Source: an uncultured Synechococcus sp. (GTDB lineage: Bacteria; Cyanobacteriota; Cyanobacteriia; PCC-6307; Cyanobiaceae). Taken from it: 64,000 nucleotides of DNA. The stretch covers positions 1-64,000 of the forward strand of contig CAJWYF010000002.1 of the NCBI GenBank assembly GCA_913049535.1, in the 5' to 3' direction. Each line of letters opens with the position of its first letter. The stretch's first letter is position 1. Shown here piece by piece: positions 19,445 through 29,830 of this stretch. Made by a program: the position numbers and the translations under genes. The notes under the pieces are model-generated. The model made no database searches. It was not told where the DNA came from and saw only the letters and a program-made list of their open reading frames with translations.

Positions 19445-21031
19445 TTAAGTGCTCAGAACCTGCAACCAGTCGCCGGCCAGGCGTCCTGGGCTGAAGCGAC
19501 GCCGCAGCAGCTGCATCAGGCTCTGGAAGTCCTCGGTGTTCAACCGGCCATCGCGAACCAGGGCAAAGAGCAGGCGCTGACGCAAGCCATGGCCCTCACG
19601 GCCCAGCATCAGTCGCATCCCGGCCCCAGCAACAGGCAGCAGATCGCTGGGGCCGCCATCGCGTCCCACCACATCCAGCAGATTCTCCAGCCGCTGCAGC
19701 TGCAGCCGGCCATCGGCATCAAAGATCACATCCAGCAGCTTGTGGCGCAGCTCTTCTGTGTCTGCAGCCAACAGTCGCTTGGCCACATAGGGGTAGGCCA
19801 CGCGGATGATGCTGAATTCGGGGTCCAGTCGCAGCGCCAGCCCCTCCTGGCTCACCACCGCTCGGATGATCAGGGCAAAGCGCGCCGGCACCCGGAAGGG
19901 GTACTCGAACATCAGCTCGGAAAAACGATCCGTGATCGTTTTGAAATTGAACTCGCCGACGCTCTCGCCCAACTGCCCCCCCAGCACATCTTCTAGTGCT
20001 GGAACGAGGGGATCGAGGTCAATACCGGGCTGCAGAAAACCGAGGCGCACAAAGTCATGGGCCAGGGCGCGGAAGTCCTTATTAATGAGGTGGACCACCG
20101 CATCGGTGAGGGTGAGGCGGTCGTCATTGCTCAGCATGTCCATCATGCCGAAGTCGACGTAGCCCAGGCAGCCGTAACCCTCTGGTCCACCGGCCATGGC
20201 AAAGAGATTGCCTGGGTGGGGATCGGCGTGGAAGTAGCCGAATTCCAGCAGCTGGCGTAGTCCTGAGATCACACCGGCTTTGACCAGTGTTGTGGGATCG
20301 AGGCTGTTGCGCCTCAGCTGCTCGCTGTTCTGCAGCTTGACCCCAGCGAGCCAGGTGGTCGTGAGCACCCGGTGGCTGCTGAGGCTGCGCTCCACCGCAG
20401 GGACAACGATCGTGGGGTCGTTCTCAAACAGCTGCGCAAAGCGCTCAGCGTTGTCAGCCTCCAGTTCGTAGTCGATCTCCCTGAACAGGGTGTTGCCGAA
20501 TTCATCGACGATGGCCGTGAGGTCATCGCCAAGGTTCAGGGGCAGAAACGGCCCAGCGATGATCGCCAGCAGCCGCACCACCGCCAGATCCAGTTTCAGC
20601 TGGGGCTCGAGATTGGGGCGTTGCACCTTCACGGCAACCCAGCGGCCGTCAAGCATTTGGGCCTTGTAGACCTGGCCCAGGCTGGCTGCAGCGACGGGAT
20701 GGTCCGGGAAGCTGGAGAAGAGGTGTTCGGCCGGGGAACCCAGGTCTTCTGCAATCGTGGCCAGGGCCCGGTTGTGATCAAAGGCGGGCAGGTCATCCTG
20801 CAAGCGCGTCAGTTGATCAAGCCAGTCGCGGCGCACCAGGTCAGGGCGCGTCGAGAGAGCCTGACCCAGTTTGATGAAACAGGGGCCCAGCGAGGTGAGC
20901 GTGTTCAGCAGCCTGCGGCCCAGACGGCGCTGCACAGCGGCGTCTTCACTGCCGCCTTGCACCACCAGCACCAGGGCTAGGCCGCTCAGCTGCCAGACCA
21001 CCACCAGCAGGCGACCCACCAGTTGATGCAA
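19445..21031 (-). CDS. ABC1/UbiB-family atypical kinase
   Basis: LGPCFIKLGQALSTRPDLVRRDWLDQLTRLQDDLPAF, ASLGQVYKAQ, FGYFHADPHPGNLF, LGYVDFGMM. Listed ORF extends to 21568 into a divergent gene; TTG at 21031 is a better start. Confidence 0.9.
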   Translation of the reverse strand: MHQLVGRLLVVVWQLSGLALVLVVQGGSEDAAVQRRLGRRLLNTLTSLGPCFIKLGQALSTRPDLVRRDWLDQLTRLQDDLPAFDHNRALATIAEDLGSPAEHLFSSFPDHPVAAASLGQVYKAQMLDGRWVAVKVQRPNLEPQLKLDLAVVRLLAIIAGPFLPLNLGDDLTAIVDEFGNTLFREIDYELEADNAERFAQLFENDPTIVVPAVERSLSSHRVLTTTWLAGVKLQNSEQLRRNSLDPTTLVKAGVISGLRQLLEFGYFHADPHPGNLFAMAGGPEGYGCLGYVDFGMMDMLSNDDRLTLTDAVVHLINKDFRALAHDFVRLGFLQPGIDLDPLVPALEDVLGGQLGESVGEFNFKTITDRFSELMFEYPFRVPARFALIIRAVVSQEGLALRLDPEFSIIRVAYPYVAKRLLAADTEELRHKLLDVIFDADGRLQLQRLENLLDVVGRDGGPSDLLPVAGAGMRLMLGREGHGLRQRLLFALVRDGRLNTEDFQSLMQLLRRRFSPGRLAGDWLQVLST

Positions 21032-21103
21032 AGGGACAGCGCTGGCTCGGGTGATGACTGTGGGGGCAACTCGCCAGACTTTAAAAGCGCTGTTGCAGCT
21101 GCG

Positions 21104-22498
21104 TTGCTTCCACGCCCTGAATGTTGGCCCCTGCGATCGGCCCTGGCCCGCGAGCGTGCCCATTCCCCTCTGGCCTTGCATCTGCCAGCCCATCGCCGCG
21201 GCCAGGCTCCTGCTTTTCGGCGGCCGCGTTTGCCCTGGGCCTGGGATCTGCCTGAGCTGCCGACCATTGGTGGCCCGCTTCTGGTCGATGGCGCGGTGGC
21301 GGAGTCCCAAGCCCTGATCGCCCAGGCCCAGGGGGTGGATTTCAGCTGGTATGGCGTCAATGGCGCCAGCGGCTTGCTGCAGGCTGCTGTGCTGGCCTTG
21401 GCCGGCCCCTCGGCCAGGGTGCTGCTGCCCCGCCATCACCACCGCTCCTTGCTGCATGCCGCGGTGCTGGCTGGTTTCAACCCACTGCTTTACACCGTTC
21501 CTTTTGATGCCGCCGCAGGCCTGTGGCAGCCCTTGCCGCCACAGCAGCTGGAGCAGCTGCTGCAGCAAGCAGGCCCAGTGGATCTGCTGGTGTTGCTCTC
21601 ACCCACGTATCAAGGCCTCGCCAGTGATCTGCCATCCCTGGTGGCCATCGCCCATCGCCATGGCGTGCCGGTGTTGGTGGATGAGGCCCATGGCGCCCAT
21701 TTCGGCTTTGATCCAACCCTGCCCAAGGCCGCCACGGCGGCCGGCGCTGATCTGGTGGTGCAATCGCTCCACAAAAGCCTTGGCGCTCTGGCCCAGACCG
21801 CTGTGCTCCATGCCCAGGGGCCGCGCGTGGATCGCGATCACCTCTGTCAGGCCCTGGAGTGGGTGCAGAGCAGCAGCCCCAGTGCCTTGCTGATGCTCAG
21901 CGCTGAGCAGTCCATCGCCCAGCGCTACACATCAGGCGGTCAGCGGCAGCTGCGGCGCTGCCTGCATCAGGCCCGCGCCCTGCGAGATGTCCTGCAGGCG
22001 CATGGCATCCCTCTGCTGACAAGCGATGATCCCTTGCGGCTGGTGCTGCACACCGCTCCGCTGGGCTGCAGTGGAGCCCAGGCGGATGCCTGGCTGATGG
22101 CCCGTGATGTGGTGGCCGAGTGCCCGGAGGTCTTCAGCCTCACCTTCTGCCTGGGTTTAGGGAACAGTCAGCGTCTGCAGCGGCCCCTGCTGCAGACGCT
22201 GCAGACGCTGCGCCGAGCGTTCGGTGAGGTGCCGCTGCAGCCGTTGCAGCCACCACCACTGCCGGCCCTTTGCGAGCCTGAACTCTCCCCTGGTGCGGCA
22301 TGGCGCAGCCCATCGCGTCAGGTGCCGCTGGCTCAGGCCCATGGCTGCCTTGCCGCCCGGCCCGTCTGCCCGTACCCGCCGGGGATCCCCCTGTTGCTTC
22401 CCGGTGAACGGCTGGATGCAGAACGGTTGGCGTGGCTTGCGCAACAGCGCCTGCTCTGGGGTGAGCAGATCGCTGATACGGTAACGGTTCTGGCCTGA
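21104..22498 (+). CDS. Orn/Lys/Arg decarboxylase family PLP enzyme
   Basis: DFSWYGVNGASGLLQAAVLAL, PVLVDEAHGAHFGF, VVQSLHKSLGALAQTAVLH PLP-lysine region. Start uncertain (TTG at 21104). Confidence 0.85.
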   Translation: MLPRPECWPLRSALARERAHSPLALHLPAHRRGQAPAFRRPRLPWAWDLPELPTIGGPLLVDGAVAESQALIAQAQGVDFSWYGVNGASGLLQAAVLALAGPSARVLLPRHHHRSLLHAAVLAGFNPLLYTVPFDAAAGLWQPLPPQQLEQLLQQAGPVDLLVLLSPTYQGLASDLPSLVAIAHRHGVPVLVDEAHGAHFGFDPTLPKAATAAGADLVVQSLHKSLGALAQTAVLHAQGPRVDRDHLCQALEWVQSSSPSALLMLSAEQSIAQRYTSGGQRQLRRCLHQARALRDVLQAHGIPLLTSDDPLRLVLHTAPLGCSGAQADAWLMARDVVAECPEVFSLTFCLGLGNSQRLQRPLLQTLQTLRRAFGEVPLQPLQPPPLPALCEPELSPGAAWRSPSRQVPLAQAHGCLAARPVCPYPPGIPLLLPGERLDAERLAWLAQQRLLWGEQIADTVTVLA

Positions 22499-22503
22499 TT
22501 GCC

Positions 22504-23115
22504 TTGGCCCCCGTATCCCCCTATCAGTGGGATTTCGTTACCCCTGGCCTCCCGGATGCGGCCTTTGAGGCAGCGCCAGGGTTCAGTCCCACGCCGATGG
22601 AACTGCGGGTGATGCTGCTCGCCCATCTGCGGCCGCGACCGGATTCGGTGGTCTGGGATGTGGGCGGTGGCACCGGAGCGTTGGCCCTTGAGATCGCGCG
22701 CTTGCTGCCGGGCGGACGCGTGCAGGCCCTGGAGCGAGATCCAGAAGCGGTGGAATTGCTCGAGCGCAACCGTGCCCGCTTTGGCATCACCAACCTCGAG
22801 GTGCTGGAGGGCCAGGCCCCTGGTGATCTGGCTCGTCTGGCAGAAGCACCTGATCGTGTCCTGCTCGAGGTGGGGCGTCCGCTTGGGGATGTGTTGCGCG
22901 CGGTATGGGCGGCTCTGGCTCCAGGGGGACGGCTGGTGATCAGCACCTCCAGCCTGGAGGGGTTGGTGGATGCCACCGATCATTTGGGGCAATTGGAGGC
23001 CCTTGATCTGCAAGTGGCCCAGGCCACGGTGCACCGGATGCAGCGACGCGGTGATCAGACGCGTCTTGCGGCCGCCGAACCCTTGTTCGTCATCGCTGCT
23101 GAGCGCCACCCATGA
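22504..23115 (+). CDS. cbiT: Precorrin-6Y/cobalt-precorrin C15-methyltransferase (CbiT-like)
   Basis: GFSPTPMELRVMLLAHLRPRPDSVVWDVGGGTGALALEIARL SAM motif, typical CbiT N-terminus. Confidence 0.85.
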   Translation: MAPVSPYQWDFVTPGLPDAAFEAAPGFSPTPMELRVMLLAHLRPRPDSVVWDVGGGTGALALEIARLLPGGRVQALERDPEAVELLERNRARFGITNLEVLEGQAPGDLARLAEAPDRVLLEVGRPLGDVLRAVWAALAPGGRLVISTSSLEGLVDATDHLGQLEALDLQVAQATVHRMQRRGDQTRLAAAEPLFVIAAERHP

Positions 23116-23969
23116 GCGTCACCAGCGCGGGGCGATTGATCCGCAGCCGCTGGCTGAGTGGTGTCGCTGCAGCGCTGTTTGCCCTGGCGATCATCGGGCT
23201 TGGCGGTTGGTGGTTCACCCTCAGCCTTGGGGTGATCGTGCATCTGGCCCTGCTGGAGTTCTTTCGGCTGGCACAACACAAAGGAATCCGGCCAGCTACC
23301 AAGACCACCCTTGTGGTGTGTCAGTTGCTGTTGATCATCACCCAGCTGGCTCCTGGCAGTGCCCTGGCAGCAGCCGTGCTGCCCCTGGCAGGAACCGTGA
23401 TCTGCGGCTGGCTGCTGCTGCAACCGGTGACCGGCACCATCGCCGACATTGCCGCCTCGATCTTTGGTCTCTTCTATCTCGGCTTTTTGCCCAGTCACTG
23501 GGTGCGGTTGCGTGATCTGGCCGATCCCTCCGTCGCGCCTCACTGGCCAGGCCACAGCGGCATCGCCATCACCCTGCTGGCCTTTGTGCTGATCTGGGCG
23601 GCTGATTGCGGCTCCTACCTCTGGGGCAGCCGTTTCGGGCGCACGCGACTGTCAGAGATCTCCCCAGGCAAGACGGTCGAGGGGGCCTTGGCTGGTCTGC
23701 TGGCCACCGTGCTGAGCGGTGCTGCCGGGGGTTGGCTGCTGGGGTGGCCCATGGGCCCCCTGCTTGGTGCTCTGCTTGGGGCTTTGGTGGCGTTGTTTGC
23801 GCTTGTGGGGGATCTGACCGAATCGATGATGAAGCGCGATGCCGGCGTCAAGGACTCCGGAGCCCTGATCCCTGGCCATGGGGGCATTCTCGATCGTGTT
23901 GACAGTTATCTGTTCACCCCCGCGGTGGTGTTCTATGTCGTCACGCTGGTGCTGCCTCTGCTGGGCTGA
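23112..23969 (+). CDS. cdsA: Phosphatidate cytidylyltransferase
   Basis: Multi-TM; GDLTESMMKRDAGVKDSGALIPGHGGILDRVDSYLFTPAVVFY signature. Confidence 0.96.
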   Translation: MSVTSAGRLIRSRWLSGVAAALFALAIIGLGGWWFTLSLGVIVHLALLEFFRLAQHKGIRPATKTTLVVCQLLLIITQLAPGSALAAAVLPLAGTVICGWLLLQPVTGTIADIAASIFGLFYLGFLPSHWVRLRDLADPSVAPHWPGHSGIAITLLAFVLIWAADCGSYLWGSRFGRTRLSEISPGKTVEGALAGLLATVLSGAAGGWLLGWPMGPLLGALLGALVALFALVGDLTESMMKRDAGVKDSGALIPGHGGILDRVDSYLFTPAVVFYVVTLVLPLLG

Positions 23970-24615
23970 CCAGCGATCGGCCTGAGAGCTGCAGCTCGCC
24001 GATGCCCAGCGTGAGCTGCTCGATGGCGATCGCAGGATCCATCGGCACCATCACCTGCTGCTGTTCGTGGCGCAGCAGCAGCACACCACGCTTCAGCAGC
24101 AGCTGGCAGCGGCAGCTTTTCCCCTGCTGGCCGGTGAGTTCAACACCGCTGCTTTGCAGCGCGAAATGGGCAAGCGGTTCGCTGCCAAGAAACGTTTGCG
24201 ACAGCTCGCAGCCCAGCTCCTGCAAGGCCGGGCTCTGCAGGCAGCGGTTGATGCCGGCTTCGTTGAACCGTACCCATCCCTCCACCTGGAAGCGCTGCCG
24301 CAGCTGCAAGGGGCGCCCCTGCAGCAGTGGTGTGATGTCGATGCTGATGGGTTCACTGCGCAGGGCGACCGCATCAATCGCCAATCCCTGAAAGCTGATG
24401 CCGCGTGCTTGCACCCGGGCTCCTTGCAGATGACCTGCCATCAAGCGGAGCATGGATCCCTCCAGCTGCAGATCCAGCTGATCCAGCCGGCTGCAGACGC
24501 TGCGTAACCACAGTCGAATCGCCTGGCTGACCAGGCCCAGTGCCGGGCCGCTCACGCGGCCAACCAGGTCTTGGCGACCTGCTCGGGTTGATCGAGGTGG
24601 GGCAGATGGCCGCAA
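23941..24615 (-). CDS. DUF2993 (LmeA family) protein
   Basis: QLDLQLEGSMLRLMAGHLQGARVQARGISFQGLAIDAVALRSEPISID is typical of DUF2993. Confidence 0.8.
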   Translation of the reverse strand: MRPSAPPRSTRAGRQDLVGRVSGPALGLVSQAIRLWLRSVCSRLDQLDLQLEGSMLRLMAGHLQGARVQARGISFQGLAIDAVALRSEPISIDITPLLQGRPLQLRQRFQVEGWVRFNEAGINRCLQSPALQELGCELSQTFLGSEPLAHFALQSSGVELTGQQGKSCRCQLLLKRGVLLLRHEQQQVMVPMDPAIAIEQLTLGIGELQLSGRSLVSPAEAAPA

Positions 24616-25421
24616 TCGTCCACCAGCACCAGTCGCTCCCCAAGCAGCTGCTGAGCGGCTTGCTTTTGCGGTGCTCTGAGGATGCGGTCCTGGGCACCCC
24701 AGAGCACCTCGATCGGTGGCTCAGGCAAGGGGTCTCCAACGCCGGCAAAGCCGCCGCTGCGGGCAAAGCGAGCCAGCGCTTGCCCCCATCCCGGTGTGCT
24801 CACGTGGAGGCTGGCGATCTCCTCTTCTGCTGGTCCGACTGCCGCATCAGGGTCGGCAAAGGCCTGCCGGCAGAGGCCACGGCGGACGGCCGGCAGGCCA
24901 AGAAATGCCGCGCCAAGACGGTCCAGCAGCGGTGGTAGTGGCATGGGGCGACCCGTCAGGCCCGCTGGAGCCAGCAGCAGCAGTCGCGAGATTCGCCCGG
25001 GTTGCCTCTCCTGCATGTGTCGTGCCAGCACCACAGCCACTGAACCTCCCATCGATGCTCCGATCAGGCCGATCGGCCCAGGCGGCATCTGTTGCAGCAG
25101 CAACTCGAGATGTTCAAGGACCCGTTGGGGGCCGTAATCCAACGCCTCAGGTCGTGGTGTGAAGCCAAAGCCAAACAGATCAGGAATCCAGAGCTCGTGG
25201 TGGTCCTGCAGCAGCGGCACCAGCCGCCGGAATTCCAGCAGCGAGCTGTCAAATCCGTGCAACAGCAGCAGTGGCTGGCCGCTGCCGATGACGGCCACCG
25301 GCCAGCGCAGGTCTGCATCGAGGCCATGCAGCGGCAGTTGCAGCCGGCGGACTGCTGCAGCAAGCACTCGCCCTTGTGGATCGATCAGCTGCGTTGCAGC
25401 TCTGGTCAGCGCGTCAGACAT
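24552..25421 (-). CDS. Alpha/beta hydrolase
   Basis: LLLLHGFDSSLLEFRRLVPLL, GASMGGSVAVVLA nucleophile elbow, VDDCGHLPHLDQPEQV catalytic His. Confidence 0.9.
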   Translation of the reverse strand: MSDALTRAATQLIDPQGRVLAAAVRRLQLPLHGLDADLRWPVAVIGSGQPLLLLHGFDSSLLEFRRLVPLLQDHHELWIPDLFGFGFTPRPEALDYGPQRVLEHLELLLQQMPPGPIGLIGASMGGSVAVVLARHMQERQPGRISRLLLLAPAGLTGRPMPLPPLLDRLGAAFLGLPAVRRGLCRQAFADPDAAVGPAEEEIASLHVSTPGWGQALARFARSGGFAGVGDPLPEPPIEVLWGAQDRILRAPQKQAAQQLLGERLVLVDDCGHLPHLDQPEQVAKTWLAA

Positions 25422-26521
25422 CCCTTGGTGCTGCTCACAAGCGCGGCCAGCAAATCATCGGCCGCCACCTCAAAGGGCAAATGGTGCAAATCCGAGCCCT
25501 CCTTGCAGGCAAAGTGGCAAACCTGTTGCAGCTCCTGCAGGTTGGCCTGAGCCAGACCCAGCTCCTCCAAGCTGACCGGCAGACCCAACTGCCGGAAGAA
25601 GGGGGTGAGTTGCCTCCGTGCCTGGCCGGCCAACTGGTTGCCCCCCAGCTGCTCCTCCAGACGAAGCTGCACGAGGACCCCAAAGCCAACTTTCTCGCCG
25701 TGAAGCACGCCATGGCAGGCCTGCAATTGCGTCAATCCGTTGTGCACGGCGTGGGCAGCGACCGTGCGGCAGCGGGCGCCACCGAGTCCACCGATCAGCC
25801 CAGCGGTCAGAGCGCTGGCCTCGGCGACGCGCACCCAGGCTTCCGTCCCAGGCTGCTGGAAGGCCTCCAGGCCTTCCAGCAGGAGTTGATCGCGCAGCAC
25901 CCGTGCCTGTTGCACCGCTTGCTGCACCAGGCCATCGGTGCTGGTGCCACTGCTGATCGAGGCCTCGTACCACTTGGCCATGGCATCGGCGATGCCGCTG
26001 GCCAGGGTTCGAGCCGGCGCCTGTTGCACCAGCAGGTGATCGAAGATCAGCAGCTCAGGGCAGCCCGCTAAAGCCACATCACCTTCAAAGGCGCCAGCAG
26101 GTGAATAGATGTTGGCAAGGGCCGTCCAGCCGGCGCAGGTGGCTGCACTGGTGGGCACGGTGATGCACGGCAGCGCCAGCCGCTCAGCCAGCAGTTTGCC
26201 GGCATCCAGCACTTTGCCGCCACCGGCAGCAATCACAGCATCAGCCCCATGGGCCTGCGCGATCCCGGCAAGACGGCCCAGATCGGCTTCGCAGCAGTCG
26301 TGCTCAAGCTCGCCCGCTGCGCTGCTCAACCCCTCGCGATTGAGATCCGCCATCAATTGCTCGCGCAGATGGCGTGTCGCGCTGCTGCGTCCCAGCAGCA
26401 GTGGGCGGCGGCAGAGGTTCTCGATGGATGGGATGGCGTCGTGCCAAGCCCCTGATCCACGCATTACGACGGCCGGTGCAATGGCGTGGGTTTGCAGCGT
26501 TGTTGTCATTGCATTCAACAT
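25406..26521 (-). CDS. Iron-containing alcohol/glycerol dehydrogenase family protein
   Basis: DAVIAAGGGKVLDAGKLLAERLALPCITVPTSAATCAGWT; AVHNGLTQLQACHGVLHGEKVGFG metal-binding region. Confidence 0.88.
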   Translation of the reverse strand: MLNAMTTTLQTHAIAPAVVMRGSGAWHDAIPSIENLCRRPLLLGRSSATRHLREQLMADLNREGLSSAAGELEHDCCEADLGRLAGIAQAHGADAVIAAGGGKVLDAGKLLAERLALPCITVPTSAATCAGWTALANIYSPAGAFEGDVALAGCPELLIFDHLLVQQAPARTLASGIADAMAKWYEASISSGTSTDGLVQQAVQQARVLRDQLLLEGLEAFQQPGTEAWVRVAEASALTAGLIGGLGGARCRTVAAHAVHNGLTQLQACHGVLHGEKVGFGVLVQLRLEEQLGGNQLAGQARRQLTPFFRQLGLPVSLEELGLAQANLQELQQVCHFACKEGSDLHHLPFEVAADDLLAALVSSTKGCLTR

Positions 26522-26529
26522 ACGAAACA

Positions 26530-26556
26530 GACCGCATTCCTTGTGGGAACGCGGCC
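26530..26556 (-). terminator. Probable rho-independent terminator of clpC
   Basis: Minus strand GGCCGCGTTCC-CACAA-GGAATGCGGTC (11 bp with two G-U pairs) followed by TGTTTCG, starting 29 nt past the clpC stop. Confidence 0.62.
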
Positions 26557-26584
26557 TGCCAAGGTTTGAGCTAGAGCGGCTGAG

Positions 26585-29134
26585 TCAGATGCCGCTGCCC
26601 ACCAGCTGCGGCTCGGTGATGGCGGTGCCAGGGCTGATGACCACCTGCTTGTCGTCGTTGACATCTACAACAGCAGCTTCGCCTTCTTTGAGACGACCGG
26701 CCAGGAATTCCTCGGCCAGCGAGTCTTCCAGCAGTCGCATGACGGCACGTCGAAGCGGACGGGCGCCATAGCTGGGGTTGTAGCCCTCCTCCACCAGTCG
26801 CTCTTTGAAGGCTTCGGTGACGGAAAGGTGGATGCCCTTCTCCTTCATCCGAGTGAAGACCTCCTTGAGCATGATGTCGGCGATTTGCTTGACCTCATCG
26901 CGGTTGAGCTGACGGAAGACAATGATTTCGTCGAGGCGGTTGAGGAATTCAGGCCGGAAGTACTGCTTGAGCTCTTCATTGACCAGTGAGCGAATGCGGT
27001 TGTACTGGTTCTCCTCGGCGTCACCGCCGCTGAACTCAAAGCCCAGACCGCCGCCGCCTTTTTCAATCACCTTCGAACCGATGTTCGAGGTCATGATGAT
27101 CAAGGTGTTCTTGAAATCGACAGTGCGGCCTTTGGAGTCGGTCAGGCGCCCGTCTTCAAGCAGCTGCAGCAGCAGGTTGAAGACATCAGGGTGGGCCTTT
27201 TCGATTTCGTCGAACAGCACGACCGTGTAGGGGCGCCGGCGAACAGCCTCAGTGAGTTGACCACCTTCGTTGAAGCCCACATAACCCGGAGGCGAGCCAA
27301 TCAGCTTGCTAACGGTGTGGCGCTCCATGAACTCACTCATGTCGAGGCGGATCATCGCCTCCTCGCTGCCGAAGAAATAGGAGGCCAGCGCTTTGGTCAG
27401 CTCGGTCTTACCCACACCGGTCGGACCGGAGAAGATGAAGCTGGCGATCGGACGATTCGGGTTCTTCAGGCCCACGCGTGCGCGGCGGATCGCCTTGGAC
27501 ACGGCCTTAACAGCTTCATCCTGACCAATCAGGCGCTGGTGGAGGGTTTCCTCCATGTTCAGCAGTTTGGCGGATTCGGTTTCGGTGAGTTTCTGCACCG
27601 GCACACCGGTCCATGAGGCCACGATCTGGGCGATGTCCTCCTCACCCACCAGTGGCGTGGCATCGCTGTCGAAGCCTTCCGTTGCTGTTGCCGTGGCGCT
27701 CCCGTCGCTGGTGCCGGATTCGCTGGTTGGTTCTTCCCGGCGCCCTTGGGTGATGCCGCGGATCTGCTCGCGCAGTTCCACTTCCTTGTCGCGCAGCTCA
27801 CCGGCTTTTGTGTAGTCCTGCTCCCGCACAGCGTTCTCTTTCTCCTTCTGCACCTCGCGCAACTGCTTATCAAGCTCCTTCGCCGCAGGCGGAAGCTTGG
27901 AGTTGAGAAGACGAACGCGGCTGCCGGCCTCATCGATCAGATCGATGGCCTTATCGGGAAGGAAACGGTCGGAGATGTAGCGGTCCCCAAGGGTGGCGGC
28001 GGCGACGAGAGCTTCATCGGCAATCTTGAGGCGATGGTGGGCCTCATAACGCTCGCGCAGCCCTCTGAGGATTTCGATGGTGTCTTGGACCGAGGGCTCA
28101 CCCACGTTCACCGGCTGGAAGCGTCGCTCCAGGGCCGCATCCCGTTCGATGTGTTTGCGGTACTCATCGAGTGTGGTAGCGCCGATGCACTGCAGTTCGC
28201 CGCGGGCAAGGGCTGGCTTGAGGATGTTGGCGGCATCGATGGCACCCTCGGCAGCGCCGGCGCCGATGAGGGTGTGCACCTCATCAATGACAAGGATCAC
28301 GTTGGACGCACCACGGATCTCGTCCATGATCTTTTTGAGGCGCTCCTCGAATTCACCGCGGTACTTGGTGCCTGCCACCAGCAGACCGATGTCCAGGGTG
28401 AGGACGCGCTTGTCCTCAAGGATGTCTGGAACCTCGCCCTGGTTGATGCGCTGGGCGAGCCCTTCGGCCAGGGCGGTCTTGCCGACGCCGGGTTCACCGA
28501 TGAGGACGGGGTTGTTCTTGGTCCGGCGGCCCAGGATCTGAATGACCCGGTCGATTTCGTTTTGTCGGCCCACCACCGGATCAAGCTTGCCTTCGGCGGC
28601 GAGTTGGGTCAGGTTGCTGCCGAATTCATCCAGGGTCGGGGTCTTGGTGGAGCCTTTGCTGCCACCTCCGCTGGCGACTTCGGCGGTCTCGCCGAGCATG
28701 CGGATGACCTGAGTGCGGACCTTGGCCAGGTCGACACCGAGGTTTTCCAGCACGCGAGCGGCCACACCCTCGCCTTCACGGATCAGGCCCAGGAGCAGGT
28801 GCTCAGTGCCGATGTAGTTGTGGCCCAGTTGACGGGCCTCCTCTAGCGACAGCTCCAGGACGCGCTTGGCTCGTGGCGTGAAGGGAATTTCGACGGCCAC
28901 GAAGCCGGAGCCACGGCCGATGATCTTCTCTACTTCGACCCTGGCGTCCTTGAGGTTGACCCCCATGGACTTGAGCACCTTGGCGGCCACCCCTGTGCCT
29001 TCGCCGATCAGTCCAAGAAGGATCTGCTCAGTTCCGACGAAGTTGTGCCCCAGCCTGCGGGCCTCTTCCTGGGCCAGCATGATGACCTTGATGGCTTTCT
29101 CGGTAAAGCGCTCAAACATGACTGGCGTCGTCAC
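26585..29134 (-). CDS. clpC: ATP-dependent Clp protease ATP-binding subunit ClpC
   Basis: Clp-N repeats, two AAA+ modules ([30 protein letters not shown]), UVR motif, near-identical to cyanobacterial ClpC. Confidence 0.98.
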   Translation of the reverse strand: MTTPVMFERFTEKAIKVIMLAQEEARRLGHNFVGTEQILLGLIGEGTGVAAKVLKSMGVNLKDARVEVEKIIGRGSGFVAVEIPFTPRAKRVLELSLEEARQLGHNYIGTEHLLLGLIREGEGVAARVLENLGVDLAKVRTQVIRMLGETAEVASGGGSKGSTKTPTLDEFGSNLTQLAAEGKLDPVVGRQNEIDRVIQILGRRTKNNPVLIGEPGVGKTALAEGLAQRINQGEVPDILEDKRVLTLDIGLLVAGTKYRGEFEERLKKIMDEIRGASNVILVIDEVHTLIGAGAAEGAIDAANILKPALARGELQCIGATTLDEYRKHIERDAALERRFQPVNVGEPSVQDTIEILRGLRERYEAHHRLKIADEALVAAATLGDRYISDRFLPDKAIDLIDEAGSRVRLLNSKLPPAAKELDKQLREVQKEKENAVREQDYTKAGELRDKEVELREQIRGITQGRREEPTSESGTSDGSATATATEGFDSDATPLVGEEDIAQIVASWTGVPVQKLTETESAKLLNMEETLHQRLIGQDEAVKAVSKAIRRARVGLKNPNRPIASFIFSGPTGVGKTELTKALASYFFGSEEAMIRLDMSEFMERHTVSKLIGSPPGYVGFNEGGQLTEAVRRRPYTVVLFDEIEKAHPDVFNLLLQLLEDGRLTDSKGRTVDFKNTLIIMTSNIGSKVIEKGGGGLGFEFSGGDAEENQYNRIRSLVNEELKQYFRPEFLNRLDEIIVFRQLNRDEVKQIADIMLKEVFTRMKEKGIHLSVTEAFKERLVEEGYNPSYGARPLRRAVMRLLEDSLAEEFLAGRLKEGEAAVVDVNDDKQVVISPGTAITEPQLVGSGI

Positions 29135-29333
29135 CTCAAAGATGTGAACACGCTATCAGGATTGATCTGGTGACTGCAGGGGGAAAACCGCAGAAGATCT
29201 GATGCTTTCAATCTTTTTGTCTGATGGTGCATCCGTATCGCGCATAGTCCCTGCGCTGCAAGCGTTCTGAATCTTTGAGGCAATAAGAATTCCGCCCCTG
29301 TTTTCATCACTTCGGACGGTTATCCGTACGCGT

Positions 29334-29822
29334 TTAAAAATTAGTCAGATCGCGCCATTGCAGCAGTGCATCGTCGCCGTTGCAGTAGTAACGGCGTCGC
29401 TTTCCCGAGGTGGTGAATCCAAGCTTTCGGTAAAGGGCCAGCGCGGGAGCGTTGGTGGCCGCGACTTCGAGCGTGGCCTGCTGGCAGCCCCTGGTTCTGG
29501 CCTGTGATAGCAGCTCGCTAACCAGAGCTGTGGCCAGCCCGCCTTGCCGGCAGCGGGGGTCTACCAGCACCAGCATCAACTGCAGCTCATCAACGATCAT
29601 CCAGCCGCTGCACACCCCGACGAGCTCGCCGCTGCCTGCCAGGACACTGCCGAGGCAAAGGCGTTGCTGCGGGTCTTGAAGCTCCTGATGCCATTGGTTC
29701 TCACTCCAGAAGCCCCCAAGACAGCGCCGGTCCAGAGCCACGCAGGCAGCGGCTGCGCTCCTGTTGAGCAGTTCAGGTGCGGAAGGGCTGAAAGGATGGA
29801 TCAAACGTTCAGAACACCCCAC
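29334..29822 (-). CDS. rimI: GNAT acetyltransferase, RimI-like
   Basis: VDPRCRQGGLATALVSELLSQARTRGCQQATLEVAATNAPALALYRKLGFTTSGKRRRYY. Confidence 0.88.
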   Translation of the reverse strand: MGCSERLIHPFSPSAPELLNRSAAAACVALDRRCLGGFWSENQWHQELQDPQQRLCLGSVLAGSGELVGVCSGWMIVDELQLMLVLVDPRCRQGGLATALVSELLSQARTRGCQQATLEVAATNAPALALYRKLGFTTSGKRRRYYCNGDDALLQWRDLTNF

Positions 29823-29830
29823 CCCGTTTC

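Noticed and set aside
22190-22215. Short tandem repeat CTGCAGACG x2
   Set aside because: Two copies encoding LQTLQT in a Leu/Gln-rich segment; not a meaningful array.
27746-28846. 366-aa plus-strand ORF opposite clpC
   Set aside because: Shadow ORF of a high-GC coding gene; clpC on the other strand is unambiguous.
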